A stretch of 64,000 nt of DNA, from contig CAMNGC010000003.1 of NCBI GenBank assembly GCA_946537885.1, positions 107,040-171,039 of the forward strand, in the 5' to 3' direction. The stretch comes from an uncultured Clostridia bacterium. Its GTDB lineage: Bacteria; Bacillota; Clostridia; Saccharofermentanales; Saccharofermentanaceae. Below, in pieces: positions 55,895 to 64,000 of this stretch (the stretch's first letter is position 1; each line of letters starts with the position of its first letter). The position numbers and the translations under genes are program-made. The notes under the pieces were generated by a model, which saw only the letters and a program-made list of their open reading frames with translations, was not told where the DNA came from and did no database searches.

Positions 55895-55926
55895 GAGAGC
55901 TGTCTCGATGAGGCGGCTCTTTTTTT
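55895..55926 (+). terminator. Intrinsic terminator of hup
   Basis: AGAGCTGTCTC, loop GAT, GAGGCGGCTCT, TTTTTTT. Confidence 0.93.
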
Positions 55927-55930
55927 GGCT

Positions 55931-56177
55931 CTTCACGGAAAGCTTGGGAGGAAGGTGCTCGATGCCTGACGCTCTATATCATTCCCGCGCAATAAATCCT
56001 AAGCTTCCTCGGTAATGCTTTTGTTGGCATTCCTCATTTTTGGCATTACTCTTGCCGCTTTTTTGTAATGCTATTTTCGAGATTACAAAAAATAGCATTA
56101 CCCGATGCCGCAGGGCCGGCTTTTTCGATCAGCAATCTCCTATACCATGTGAGAGATCACAAGCTTTCCGTGAAGAA
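55931..56177. repeat. AAGCTTTCCGTGAAG repeat copies and GTAATGC hairpins
   Basis: The 400-nt hup/Spo0A-C gap has no gene. CTTCACGGAAAGCTTGGG (55931-55948) and its inverse CAAGCTTTCCGTGAAGAA (56160-56177) bracket it. Between them GTAATGCTATTTT (56065) and AAAATAGCATTAC (56089-56101) form a perfect hairpin, with further GTAATGC/GCATTAC words at 56013 and 56043. Confidence 0.75.
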
Positions 56178-56194
56178 GCTTTTTTGCTCAAGAT

Positions 56195-56246
56195 GCGACA
56201 AGAAAACGACACAGTAACGCTTTTTACTATGTCGTTTCTATGTCGC
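56195..56246. repeat. GCGACA nested palindrome, copy P4
   Basis: GCGACAAGAAAACGACACAG arm and CTATGTCGTTTCTATGTCGC arm, closest to P1. Confidence 0.9.
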
Positions 56247-56272
56247 GTCTCCCGTTTGTAAAAGCCCGGCTT

Positions 56273-56830
56273 CTACTCGTCTACACTCGCAGCTCTCAGA
56301 TCAGACTTGACTTCGTCGCAGATTAGCTTGATGATACGGGTTGTCCTGACACCTGACTTAAACGAACTCTTGGAAACAGCATAGCGTATATCGCGCTCTA
56401 TCGTGTGATATGACATGTTAAAGACCCGGGAGGCATAAGTAAAATACTCTTTGTTATTCGAATGATAGGCCTCACCGTCCAGCATCAGCTTACGGACAAT
56501 ATAGTAAAGCAACATTCCTCCGGTTAAACCCATATCGATTCCAAATCTCTCGAAAACGCCCGCTATACAGCTGTCCAGCACATTTGCATTCTCTCCCTGC
56601 GGCACGATGATGGAACCCAGCTTCTCAGTCGCCGTCTCCTTGTTCTTTCTTGCATCGATCATATAATGGACCCGCCCTGCAGCATCCGTAATCCCGATCA
56701 CGCCTCTTCGCTTAAGTATGCTGTTGATATTCTTAAGCAGCGCATCATCACTGCAGATCACATAGATTCCCGCTTCCTCATGCGGTAACACGCGCGTTTT
56801 CTTATTTTCCTTTGCATATTCAATTTCCAT
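56273..56830 (-). CDS. Orphan Spo0A C-terminal-domain regulator
   Basis: 185 aa from ATG 56830 (MEIEYAKE), with CGGAGG 6 nt upstream. The last ~105 residues resemble the Spo0A DNA-binding domain: FGIDMGLTGGMLLYYIVRKLM, EYFTYASRVFNMSYHTIERDIRYAVSKS, ending in a helix that includes the recognition region. The N-terminal part (IYVICSDDALLKNINSILKRRG) is short and lacks the receiver phospho-acceptor, so it is not a true Spo0A. Probably a DNA-binding protein derived from it; target unknown. Confidence 0.82.
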   Translation of the reverse strand: MEIEYAKENKKTRVLPHEEAGIYVICSDDALLKNINSILKRRGVIGITDAAGRVHYMIDARKNKETATEKLGSIIVPQGENANVLDSCIAGVFERFGIDMGLTGGMLLYYIVRKLMLDGEAYHSNNKEYFTYASRVFNMSYHTIERDIRYAVSKSSFKSGVRTTRIIKLICDEVKSDLRAASVDE

Positions 56831-56998
56831 ATTCCGCCTCCGATAATAAAAGATCTTTCTGATCCTATTCTGACGGCTCATATGGTTATAAATCAATATA
56901 CAAACCTGTTTGGAGCAAAAAACGGAACTCTTTGGGACTGTCTTCAGGCAAGATCTTTTTCGTCAAAAAAAGATCCCGCTTAACTTTTCATATTGTTC

Positions 56999-57451
56999 TC
57001 AGCTTTCCGAGGTAACTGTCGTTTGCATCTCCTCATTAAGCGAGTCTGTTACATTAAGAGTCTCGATCGGTGCAACTTCGATGGCATAATGACCATGACG
57101 GGAATACTTGACCCTGACAGACGTTCCGGGTGACGGCAGATCTCTCAAAGGATTGATGTAATATGTTTTGCCGTCGATAACGATATAATTGTTTAAATAG
57201 CCGATCTTCTCGACAGTACCCGTATAGGAATAATAATTCTGATTAACCACTGCCGACAGATCCAGGAAGCGGGGCGCCGTCAGAAAGAGCATATCGTAGA
57301 TGATGACACCTGCGATCAGCAAGGGCATAAAAAAGGTCAGAGAATGCTTTGTTTTGTGCTTACGATTACGATTAGTGAAGATTATCATAAGGAGCACAAG
57401 GAAAGCCACAACGAGCGTGTGAGCAGCCAAATTGGCTATAAAATACTTCAT
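56999..57451 (-). CDS. Small membrane protein of unknown function
   Basis: 150 aa. Two hydrophobic helices (HTLVVAFLVLLMIIF and LIAGVIIYDMLFLTAP) then a beta-rich domain of about 70 residues (YTGTVEKIGYLNNYIVIDGKTYYI, GTSVRVKYSRHGHYAIEV) which looks like a small barrel. No known family. It overlaps the upstream gene by 4 nt and ends the ydbC-ligA unit. Confidence 0.7.
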   Translation of the reverse strand: MKYFIANLAAHTLVVAFLVLLMIIFTNRNRKHKTKHSLTFFMPLLIAGVIIYDMLFLTAPRFLDLSAVVNQNYYSYTGTVEKIGYLNNYIVIDGKTYYINPLRDLPSPGTSVRVKYSRHGHYAIEVAPIETLNVTDSLNEEMQTTVTSES

Positions 57452-58050
57452 TGGTCATCCTCCTCGCTGACAACACACAGGATCATATCGACTGCATAGT
57501 CGTGTTTCTCAACGGGCAGGGCCGAATAGATCTGGAAATCATAGCAAACGCCAACCGTATATGGAGCCTTTCCGGCTGCCGCTGCAGAATTGAGCCAGCG
57601 GTCATAGAATCCGCCGCCTCTGCCAAGGCGCATGCCGTCCTCGGTATATGCCACCGCGGGTACTAACATGATGTCTATATCGCCGGGATAGATCTTGCGA
57701 CAGGTCTGCTTTGGCTCGGGGATGTCGTAGGAGCCTCTTGTCATCTGTGACTCATAATCGCTGACCTCGTAGAAATCCATACTGTCTCCCTTGACCCTGG
57801 GATAGCAGATCGTGCAGCCGTTGCGGCGGAAGAATTCTGCAACAGCTTCACAGGGCAATTCGCCTTTCACGGCACTGTAGACTGCGACCGTATGCGCCCC
57901 CGAGATCTTTATCTTAAGCTCATCATCGTCAATGGAAGCCAAGTTCTCCGCCAGGATCCTTCCGGCTCTTATTACCTGTTCCTGATCAAGGCTCTCCCTG
58001 CGTCCTCTGACACTTTCCCTGATCTGAGACTTTATAGCGTTAGCATTCAT
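57448..58050 (-). CDS. 5-formyltetrahydrofolate cyclo-ligase
   Basis: 200 aa. Converts 5-formyl-THF to 5,10-methenyl-THF with ATP. Visible: the N-terminal basic helix, YSAVKGELPCEAVAEFF, YPRVKGDSMDFYEV, and the C-terminal signature LVPAVAYTEDGMRLGRGGGFYDRWL. One nucleotide separates it from ligA. Confidence 0.93.
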   Translation of the reverse strand: MNANAIKSQIRESVRGRRESLDQEQVIRAGRILAENLASIDDDELKIKISGAHTVAVYSAVKGELPCEAVAEFFRRNGCTICYPRVKGDSMDFYEVSDYESQMTRGSYDIPEPKQTCRKIYPGDIDIMLVPAVAYTEDGMRLGRGGGFYDRWLNSAAAAGKAPYTVGVCYDFQIYSALPVEKHDYAVDMILCVVSEEDDQ

Positions 58051-58051
58051 A

Positions 58052-60121
58052 TCAATCCACTCCCTCTTCCGTCATCCTGATAAGCTCTGCCTCATCGATC
58101 ACGGCTATACCGAGCTGTTCTGCCTTCACTGCCTTGCTGCCGGCCGCCTCGCCCTTAAGAAGATATGATGTCTTCTTGGACACGGATCCGACCACACGGC
58201 CGCCGTTTTTTTCGATCAGCGAAGCCACCTCATCGCGTGACATAGTGGGAAGTGTTCCGGTTATGCAGAACGACAGACCCTCGAGGACACCTCCTTCGGC
58301 CGCTTTCTCCGCCTCCGTCGTTAGCCCGTAATCACGAAGCTTCCTGATCAGATCCAGATTACCTTCATCCTCGAAAAATCCTCTTATCCCCACTGCCGAC
58401 TTCTCGCCGATATCACCGACCTTCACCAACTCTTCCGTTGAAGCCGCCGCCAGCTTCTCTATTGAACCGAAATACCTCATCAGTTCTTTGGCCGTGGCCT
58501 TGCCGACGTTCGGTATGCCAAGTCCGGCCAGCAACCTGTCTGCAGGCACCGTTTTTGCTTCTTCTATAGCCGCCAGAAGCTTGTCCGTATTCTTGGCCAG
58601 ACCCAATATCTTCTGCTCGATCAGCTCATCTCTCTTATTTTTCAGCTCGAAAATATCTCCGATACCCTTCAGATACCCCTTATCCACCAATTCTTTTATA
58701 TACTCGAAGCCAAAGCCCTTGATATTCAGCGAATCACGCGAGACAAAATTCAGGATTCTGTTGACGACGGTTCCGGGACACTCCAGATTGATGCACTTGA
58801 AATCTGCCGCGCCCTCTTCTCTTACCAGCTTGTGGCCACACACCGGGCAGCTGTCGGGGATCTTATAGGGCTTCCAGTCCGCCGGACGCTTTTCCTTATT
58901 GACACACTTGATCTTAGGTATGATCTCACCGGACTTATATACCACCAGTGTGTCGCCGATCCCGATCCCCATCTCATCAATAAAATCCTGATTATGAAGC
59001 GTAGCTCTGGACACCATGGTGCCGCATAGACCGATAGGCTCGAAGACCGCTACCGGAGTCACCCTTCCGGTCCTGCCTGTATTGACCTCGACACTTATTA
59101 GCTTTGTTTCTTTCTCTTCAGGCGGATACTTATATGCAATAGACCAGCGGGGGAATTTGATAGTATTGCCGAGTTCTTCGCGGGCTGCGATATTATTGAG
59201 CTTTACGACCGCGCCGTCGATATCGTAAGCCAGCTGTCCTCTTGCCTCACCGATCTTGCAGATAGCATCCCAAACCTCATCGGCCGTCTTGCACTTGTAG
59301 TAAGTCTCTATGACCTTCACACCATTATGTCTCAGGAACTCATAGCCCTCTTCATGTGTCTTAAATTCACGACCGCGGCTCTCCTGAATATTAAAGATAA
59401 ACAGAGAAAGATTCCTCTTCTTGGTGATCCTCGTATCGATCTGTCTCAAAGTGCCGGCAGCGCAATTGCGAGGATTAGCGAAAAGCTTCTCCCCGCTCTC
59501 CTCGGCCTCCTCATTTACCTTCTCGAAAGCGGCCCTGGTCATATAGACCTCGCCTCTTATCTCTATATATTCGATAGGATCCGGCATGGTCTTAACCACG
59601 TCCGATATCACACCTGCATTCATTGTGACATCCTCGCCCGCAGTTATCCCGTCGCCCCTCGTGATCGCCTTAACAAGCTTGCCATTCTCATATCTCAGGG
59701 CCATGGACAGACCATCGATCTTCGTCTCGACCAGGAATTCCGCCTCATCACCGAGTCTGCTCTTAATTCCCGCCACAAAATCATCTACTTCTTCACGAGA
59801 GAATACATCCTGCAGGCTCAGCATAGGAACATTATGCTTTACCAATACACCCTTCTCCGCCTTCCATCCGACTCTCCTGGACGGCGAATCGTCACGAATG
59901 ATCTCGGGATGCTCGGCTTCGATCTTCTTGAGTCTAAGATTTAACTGGTCATATTCATAATCGGAGATCTCGGGCTCATCCTGATTATAGTATCTGTCAC
60001 AGTGATAATTCAGTGTCTTTACCAGCTCATCATACTCTTCCAATAAAGGATCTTTCCTGACCTCATCGGCCTGCTCTGTCTTATCCTCATCCCAAAAGCT
60101 CATCTGACCGTCATCACTCAT
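58052..60121 (-). CDS. ligA: NAD+-dependent DNA ligase
   Basis: 689 aa from ATG 60121 (MSDDGQMSFW), placed 4 nt after the upstream stop; the track start overlaps that gene. LigA seals nicks in replication and repair. Visible: the adenylated lysine in VETKIDGLSMALRYENG, GDGITAGEDVT, NPRNCAAGTLRQID, the OB-fold, the zinc finger CPVCG..CINLECPG, helix-hairpin-helix repeats (LAGLGIPNVGKATAKEL) and the C-terminal BRCT domain (GLSFCITGTLPTMSRDEV). Confidence 0.97.
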   Translation of the reverse strand: MSDDGQMSFWDEDKTEQADEVRKDPLLEEYDELVKTLNYHCDRYYNQDEPEISDYEYDQLNLRLKKIEAEHPEIIRDDSPSRRVGWKAEKGVLVKHNVPMLSLQDVFSREEVDDFVAGIKSRLGDEAEFLVETKIDGLSMALRYENGKLVKAITRGDGITAGEDVTMNAGVISDVVKTMPDPIEYIEIRGEVYMTRAAFEKVNEEAEESGEKLFANPRNCAAGTLRQIDTRITKKRNLSLFIFNIQESRGREFKTHEEGYEFLRHNGVKVIETYYKCKTADEVWDAICKIGEARGQLAYDIDGAVVKLNNIAAREELGNTIKFPRWSIAYKYPPEEKETKLISVEVNTGRTGRVTPVAVFEPIGLCGTMVSRATLHNQDFIDEMGIGIGDTLVVYKSGEIIPKIKCVNKEKRPADWKPYKIPDSCPVCGHKLVREEGAADFKCINLECPGTVVNRILNFVSRDSLNIKGFGFEYIKELVDKGYLKGIGDIFELKNKRDELIEQKILGLAKNTDKLLAAIEEAKTVPADRLLAGLGIPNVGKATAKELMRYFGSIEKLAAASTEELVKVGDIGEKSAVGIRGFFEDEGNLDLIRKLRDYGLTTEAEKAAEGGVLEGLSFCITGTLPTMSRDEVASLIEKNGGRVVGSVSKKTSYLLKGEAAGSKAVKAEQLGIAVIDEAELIRMTEEGVD

Positions 60122-60125
60122 AAGA

Positions 60126-60761
60126 TCAACCCTTCCTTCCCAAGAATACACAATAGATCTGCGGTATCAGTATCAGTATACCGATAAATATGCCCCAAAC
60201 ATAGCCCGGAAGCGATAACATCCCGTCAAAGGGCGCTGCCAGATCCTGCGGCACATAACGAGCCGCATAGAGGATCTTATCTGCTACTCCGCCAAGCTCG
60301 CTTAGGGGCTTAAAGATCAGCCCGCAAGTAAGATAGGCCGACAGCGAATAGATGCTGCAGTCGCAAGCCCACAACAGCAGGTTCTCGGACTTGGATAAAT
60401 GCATAAGACCTATAACGATGACAGCAATGATCAGGGCAGCAGCTGCCCTCCTGTCCACATAGCTCTTGTCCAGACACCTGAAAAGGAAAACGGCCAGCGA
60501 CACACAAAAAAGCGCCGCAGGAATAAAACGGTATAGTTCCGTCCTGGCAGGAATAATGAGCATCACAACAAGAAGAGCCATGCCAACCACGGTAACAGCC
60601 GTTCCAACACGCCCTGTCGGATCTATCCCGACCAGATCCACGGACTTGCTTACAAAATCATGAAAATAATCCGTATAAATACGTAAGGGCTCTGTAATCA
60701 GAGTCCCCCACAAAAGCAGCAAAGCCACATAGATAATTCCGAATCTCTCTTCGCTTCTCAA
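60126..60761 (-). CDS. Polytopic membrane protein, unknown
   Basis: 211 aa with about five or six hydrophobic helices (IIYVALLLLWGTLITEPL, TVVGMALLVVMLIIP, FIPAALFCVSLAVFLF, AALIIAVIVIGLMHL, YVWGIFIGILILIPQIYCVFL). No motif recognised. Between ydbC (2-nt spacing) and ligA. Confidence 0.75.
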   Translation of the reverse strand: MRSEERFGIIYVALLLLWGTLITEPLRIYTDYFHDFVSKSVDLVGIDPTGRVGTAVTVVGMALLVVMLIIPARTELYRFIPAALFCVSLAVFLFRCLDKSYVDRRAAAALIIAVIVIGLMHLSKSENLLLWACDCSIYSLSAYLTCGLIFKPLSELGGVADKILYAARYVPQDLAAPFDGMLSLPGYVWGIFIGILILIPQIYCVFLGRKG

Positions 60762-60763
60762 TC

Positions 60764-61006
60764 TTACTCCTCGATCTCGTAAGGGTCATAATCAGCCAGG
60801 AGCTCCTTGAGCACAGCGACTTCCTCGCTGTTAAGTGACAACCCCTTGCCTACCTTCTCGTGATCAGGACCCCAGTCTCTAATGTCGAGCTTCGGCTTAC
60901 CGTCATTCCATCTGACGATATTAACTTCCCTGTTCCAGCCGGATTTATTTGTGGCCAGAACACCGATATTCTTAATGATCTCTGACTTGATCTCTGTCTT
61001 AGGCAT
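60764..61006 (-). CDS. YdbC/PC4-like single-stranded-DNA-binding protein
   Basis: 80 aa from ATG 61006, with AGGAGGG 8 nt upstream; the first 36 residues of the track ORF have no ribosome site. The sequence EIIKNIGVLATNKSGWNREV, PKLDIRDWGPDHEKVGKGLSL matches the YdbC family, bacterial relatives of the eukaryotic coactivator PC4 that bind single-stranded DNA as dimers. First gene of the five-gene unit; an extended -10 TGTTATAAT lies about 35 nt upstream. Confidence 0.9.
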   Translation of the reverse strand: MPKTEIKSEIIKNIGVLATNKSGWNREVNIVRWNDGKPKLDIRDWGPDHEKVGKGLSLNSEEVAVLKELLADYDPYEIEE

Positions 61007-61171
61007 ATAAATACCCTCCTGTTTTATTCCGTATCTTTGTCGATTATAACACAGAAATGAGCAACTTGCTTGCAAGGGTTGCGAGTGAAGTGTTATATCG
61101 ACGCGAAGCGGCATACCACTCTCCCGTAAAAAACATTATAATATCTATATCACCCCTATGGAGGACCCGAT

Positions 61172-62194
61172 ATGAGCGCATCCACCCTTATTACTCTCCT
61201 TATCGTAGATATTCTGGCGATCATCATAATCGCGCTGATCATCAGAGGACTTTGGGAGCCACGGCACACCATCATAGACTACGCAGAACTTCATGCCCCT
61301 ATCGGCAAGAGCCGCGATTTTGTTGCAAGACCTATTTTCATGCACTCGGAAGATATTGACGGCATCGACAAATATGATCTGAGAGTGCTCTACTTCAGCG
61401 ATCTTCATGCGGAATACTGCCGCTACGACGTGGGCCTTTTCGAGAAGCTGATCGAAAAGGAGGCAAAAGGTCGCGGACTGGACGCGGTTATTTTCGGTGG
61501 TGATATCGTAAACGATCCGCTTAACGCAGAAGTCGGAACCGAGTACCTGTCAAGAATCGCGGCTGTTTGCCTCACAAACAATATCCCCTTCTACGGAGTA
61601 ACGGGAAATCACGATGTGATGATACCGAAAGACAGGATAGACGCCTGCGGATTTACGGATCTTCGCGATAAATATGTGACACTCAAATCGCGCAAGGGAG
61701 AGGGTGTTATCGCTCTTACAGGCGTATATGACACAGGCAGAGAGAATCGAGTCTGGTATGCCCCCGCTTCTGTTCCGACCGAGCTCGAGGACGGCACGCG
61801 GGTTCTGGCAAATGTTCTTCTTGCTCATAATCCCGATTATATCCTTCACTTGGATCAGCTCTATCATGATGGCGCAATAGTCGATCCGAAGACGGTCGAA
61901 TATGATACTGCAGCAGTCGAAGAAGCAAGAGCAAGAGCTTCCGACAATTACAGGAGCTGCAAGGTCACTCATGTCCTCTCAGGTCACATCCACGGTGGCC
62001 AGATCAGGACGCCGATAGGGATCGAGTTCAGCGTTCTGCGCAAGGATATCCTGCCCAAGAAGCAGAAGGTCATCGCAGGCGTCTACGAAGGCTGCGGTGT
62101 AAGCCTCTTCCTGTCTCGAGGCCTTGGCAATATCCTTCTGCCCTTGAGGATCTTCTCTCGCCCGGAGATCACCATCGTAGAGATATATGCCTGA
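61172..62194 (+). CDS. Membrane-anchored metallophosphoesterase
   Basis: 340 aa. One N-terminal helix (LITLLIVDILAIIIIALII), then a calcineurin-like domain: LYFSDLHAEY, IFGGDIVND, YGVTGNHDV, LLAHNP, and VLSGHIHGGQI with paired His ligands. This is the YkuE/YpbG-like group, possibly acting on lipid-linked substrates at the membrane. It stands alone; the repeat field follows. Confidence 0.9.
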   Translation: MSASTLITLLIVDILAIIIIALIIRGLWEPRHTIIDYAELHAPIGKSRDFVARPIFMHSEDIDGIDKYDLRVLYFSDLHAEYCRYDVGLFEKLIEKEAKGRGLDAVIFGGDIVNDPLNAEVGTEYLSRIAAVCLTNNIPFYGVTGNHDVMIPKDRIDACGFTDLRDKYVTLKSRKGEGVIALTGVYDTGRENRVWYAPASVPTELEDGTRVLANVLLAHNPDYILHLDQLYHDGAIVDPKTVEYDTAAVEEARARASDNYRSCKVTHVLSGHIHGGQIRTPIGIEFSVLRKDILPKKQKVIAGVYEGCGVSLFLSRGLGNILLPLRIFSRPEITIVEIYA

Positions 62195-62615
62195 TTTTCC
62201 GCACAAAAAAACAGCCCGCTTACACGGCCTGCTTCTTATTCCATGATCAATACTTCGGGCAAAAGTATTTGTGAGAGTAACAAAAATAGTAAGAATTACT
62301 CACGCTTAAATATTATCGATTTAAGCCCTTGTAAACAATAAAAAAACTCTTGTTATTACGCCCAAAAAATATAAGGGTTTATTTATCGTTTTATAGTTAA
62401 GTTCTTGCTTTATATGTGGAAAATGTCCAAAAGAAATCCTGTCATATATGCGAATTGATCAAACAGACTGCTATAAAGCACTCTTCAGATACTCAGCAGC
62501 ATATCCGTCTAAAACAAGTATCTCTCTGCCGGATGAATCTTCGTCGATATTCGGTTCATACTTATGGATCTGAAACTCTACACTATTATGTCTGACTTTC
62601 TCCGCATTTTTATGG

Positions 62616-62795
62616 TTCTTCACGGAAAGCTTGGGGTATAGCGTGAATGCTTTAAGCAAAGGCTTAAGCACGTTGCTTAAGGTTCTGCTTAAAACAGCCG
62701 GCTTTTCACACAAAGCTTCACCATGTTGCTTAAGGATCTGCTTAAATTGTTCCCGGATTACCTCTGGTGTTAACCCAGCTTGGATTAACTGCAGC
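62616..62795 (-). repeat. Full-length mosaic repeat, copy D
   Basis: Read on the minus strand: GTTAATCCAAGCTGGGTTAAC, ACCAGAGGTAATCCGGGAAC, CTTAAGCAACATGGTGAAGC, CTTAAGCAACGTGCTTAAGC and, at its end, CCCCAAGCTTTCCGTGAAGAA. It joins the parts found separately in copies A, B and C and the AAGCTTTCC element. The 1,276-nt interval 62195-63470 otherwise holds the arrays below, the glgP terminator and no convincing gene. Confidence 0.85.
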
Positions 62796-62800
62796 AAATG

Positions 62801-63122
62801 ACCACAGAGATCCTAAAAAGCTGAATCTCTGTGGTAAGGGCATTTTTATCATTACCACAGAAATGTCAGATTTCTCATTTTCTGTGGTTATTTTGAAGGA
62901 TCAACCTAAGAATCATGACCACAGAGATTACTAAAACCGGATTTTCTGTGGTCGGAATGGGGTGATCATGACCACAGAAAAGTCGGATTCTCCATACTCT
63001 GTGGTTATTTTGAAGGATCAACCCGGGAATCATGACCACAGAGATCTCAAAAAACTGGATTTCTGTGGTAATGGCTAGTTTATCACGACCACAGAAATCA
63101 CAAAAAACGCATTTTCTGTGGT
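62801..63122. repeat. Tandem 117-bp repeat, each unit carrying two hairpins
   Basis: Six inverted repeats of the form ACCACAGAGAT..ATCTCTGTGGT start at 62801, 62854, 62918, 62971, 63035 and 63088. The alternating 53/64-nt spacing gives a 117-bp unit present 2.7 times. The unit-to-unit linker TTATTTTGAAGGATCAACC is shared by the first two units. Confidence 0.93.
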
Positions 63123-63125
63123 CAA

Positions 63126-63287
63126 TACGCAGGGAAGTCCTCCGGGAAATGCGGGCAATTTTCCCGGAACTGTTCCCTATACGCAGGGAAGTCTTCCGGG
63201 AAATGTGGGTAATTTTCCCGGAACTGTTCCCTATACACAGGGAAGTCTTCTGGGAAATGTGGGCAGTTTTCCCGGAACTGTTCCCTA
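63126..63287. repeat. Three 54-bp tandem repeats with nested hairpins
   Basis: Units start at 63126, 63180 and 63234. Each has outer arms AGGGAA/TTCCCT and inner arms CCGGGAAA/TTTCCCGG. Both strands stay open in one frame because 54 is a multiple of three, which explains the track ORFs. Confidence 0.93.
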
Positions 63288-63372
63288 TACGCGGTCAATG
63301 TGCTTCGGTACATCTTTCGAGACGGCACCAAGAGTCCAAAAACTCACATCAGCCAAATCTGTCAGGGAGAAT

Positions 63373-63395
63373 CCCAAGCTTTCCGTGAAGAACCA
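63373..63395 (+). repeat. AAGCTTTCCGTGAAG element, fourth copy
   Basis: CCCAAGCTTTCCGTGAAGAA, inverted relative to the copy at 62616-62636, so the pair brackets the tandem arrays. Confidence 0.85.
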
Positions 63396-63403
63396 CCAAA
63401 GAT

Positions 63404-63442
63404 CAACATAAACCAACCCCTCCCGCAAACTTGCGGAAGGGG
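63404..63442 (-). terminator. Intrinsic terminator of the glycogen phosphorylase gene
   Basis: Minus strand CCCCTTCCGCA, loop, TGCGGGAGGGG, TTGGTTTAT. Confidence 0.85.
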
Positions 63443-63470
63443 CTGATCAAATAAACTATGATTTAACCTA

Positions 63471-64000
63471 TCAGATCTTGCAGGGTTTGATATTCCAGAT
63501 CTCCTCGGCATACTCGCTGATGGTTCTGTCGGAAGAGAACTTACCGGAGTTACAGATATTAATCCAGCACATCTTAGCCCACTTCATCTCGTCCTTGTAA
63601 TCCATATAGAGTCTGTCGCGTGTCTTACGATAATCATCGAAATCACCCAATACATAGTAAGGATCGCCGGGCTGCCAGTTTGTACCGTAAAGGATACCAT
63701 TGTAAAGATCACGGAACATGCCTGTACCCTGATCATCAAAGCTGCCGTCGATCAGGCGGTCAAGAGCCTTCTTGATGCCGGGGATATTCTCATACTGCCA
63801 TGTAGGGTTGTAATAAGCCTTTGTGGCGGCCATATCACCTGCTCTGCAGCCGAAGATATAGATGTTGTCGTTGCCGACTGACTCACAGATCTCAACGTTT
63901 GCACCGTCCATTGTACCGAGAGTTACGGCACCGTTCATCATGAATTTCATGTTACCTGTACCGGAAGCCTCGAGACCTGCTGTGGAGATCTGCTCGGATA
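63471..64000 (-). CDS. glgP: Glycogen/alpha-glucan phosphorylase, 5' end off the window
   Basis: The last 176 codons are visible, the track ORF being only part. The family C-terminal region reads EQISTAGLEASGTGNMKFMMNGAVTLGTMDGANVEI (in parts): this follows the PLP-lysine region and includes the glucose/PLP-site residues. The end is DYKDEMKWAKMCWINICNSGKFSSDRTISEYA, typical of GlgP. It releases glucose 1-phosphate from glycogen or other alpha-glucans. Confidence 0.95.
   Translation of the reverse strand, partial: SEQISTAGLEASGTGNMKFMMNGAVTLGTMDGANVEICESVGNDNIYIFGCRAGDMAATKAYYNPTWQYENIPGIKKALDRLIDGSFDDQGTGMFRDLYNGILYGTNWQPGDPYYVLGDFDDYRKTRDRLYMDYKDEMKWAKMCWINICNSGKFSSDRTISEYAEEIWNIKPCKI

Noticed and set aside
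62471-62797. 108-aa minus-strand ORF
   Set aside because: More than half of it is a translation of mosaic repeat copy D; it has no ribosome site and no family resemblance.
62801-63122. CRISPR array
   Set aside because: The repeated elements are imperfect palindromes with variable loops, spacing alternates 53/64 nt, linkers are themselves repeated, and no cas gene is near.
63118-63411. 97-aa and overlapping ORFs that look like repeat proteins
   Set aside because: They arise from the 54-bp tandem repeat staying open in frame on both strands; no ribosome site.

Overview
This window looks like a chromosomal segment from a low-to-mid GC Gram-positive anaerobe of class Clostridia, plausibly a gut or rumen lineage. 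I infer this from gene content and order: a sufCBDSU iron-sulfur operon, rplU-prp-rpmA-obgE with an L27 that carries the Prp-cleaved N-terminal extension, DUF4364, DUF951, DUF1385-prmC, a YdbC/PC4-like protein, a Spo0A-C-type regulator, and rpmE next to rho with a long low-complexity N-terminus. No genus can be named from the sequence alone.

Layout: 1-6.7 kb holds a partial YgjP metallopeptidase, a FliB-like cysteine-cluster protein and the SUF operon (minus strand). 6.8-9.0 kb is a three-gene SEL1/J-domain/HIRAN operon, followed by pgi. 10.6-12.2 kb is DUF4364 plus a DHH phosphoesterase. 12.5-15.0 kb is the rplU-prp-rpmA-obgE operon with a strong promoter. 15-25 kb has a membrane protein, murC, a cation/proton antiporter, a YbaK deacylase, a HAD phosphatase, a VOC-like protein, plsC, and the DUF1385-prmC-DUF951-NYN operon. 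25.2-32.3 kb is accessory: a restriction-modification-like island (GIY-YIG/helicase fusion plus two methylase-type proteins), a serine recombinase and a BrnT/BrnA-like toxin-antitoxin pair, with copies of one palindromic repeat family on both sides. 32.3-45 kb returns to core genes (rpmE, rho, mreB, an AraC regulator, fumC, leuS, a GtrII-like membrane protein, an SH3-NlpC/P60 hydrolase, a PadR regulator, a thioesterase). 45.5-48.6 kb has a tRNA-Thr, a flavodoxin, a cytidylate-kinase-like fusion and an unusual Hpt. 48.7-49.4 kb has no credible gene. 49.6-56.9 kb has an MscS channel, a radical SAM protein, a two-component system, a DUF1858 protein, HU and a Spo0A-C protein. 57-61 kb is a five-gene ydbC-ligA-folate operon. 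61.2-64 kb has a metallophosphoesterase, a 1.3-kb repeat field and the 3' end of a glycogen phosphorylase gene.

The most interesting item is the 0.65-kb interval at about 48.73-49.39 kb. On the minus strand it has a sigma-A-like promoter, 5' and 3' ends that pair perfectly over 8 bp, many internal hairpins, long-range complementary segments and an intrinsic terminator. That is the architecture of a large ornate structured RNA of the OLE/ROOL size class. Second is a set of intergenic repeat families: a 117-bp tandem unit carrying two hairpins, a 54-bp tandem nested hairpin, a 51-53-bp GCGACA nested palindrome in four copies, and a GTTAACCC/TTAAGCA mosaic. Third is the defence-like island with a compositionally mosaic methylase. 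All functional statements rest on motif recognition by eye; no database search was run.
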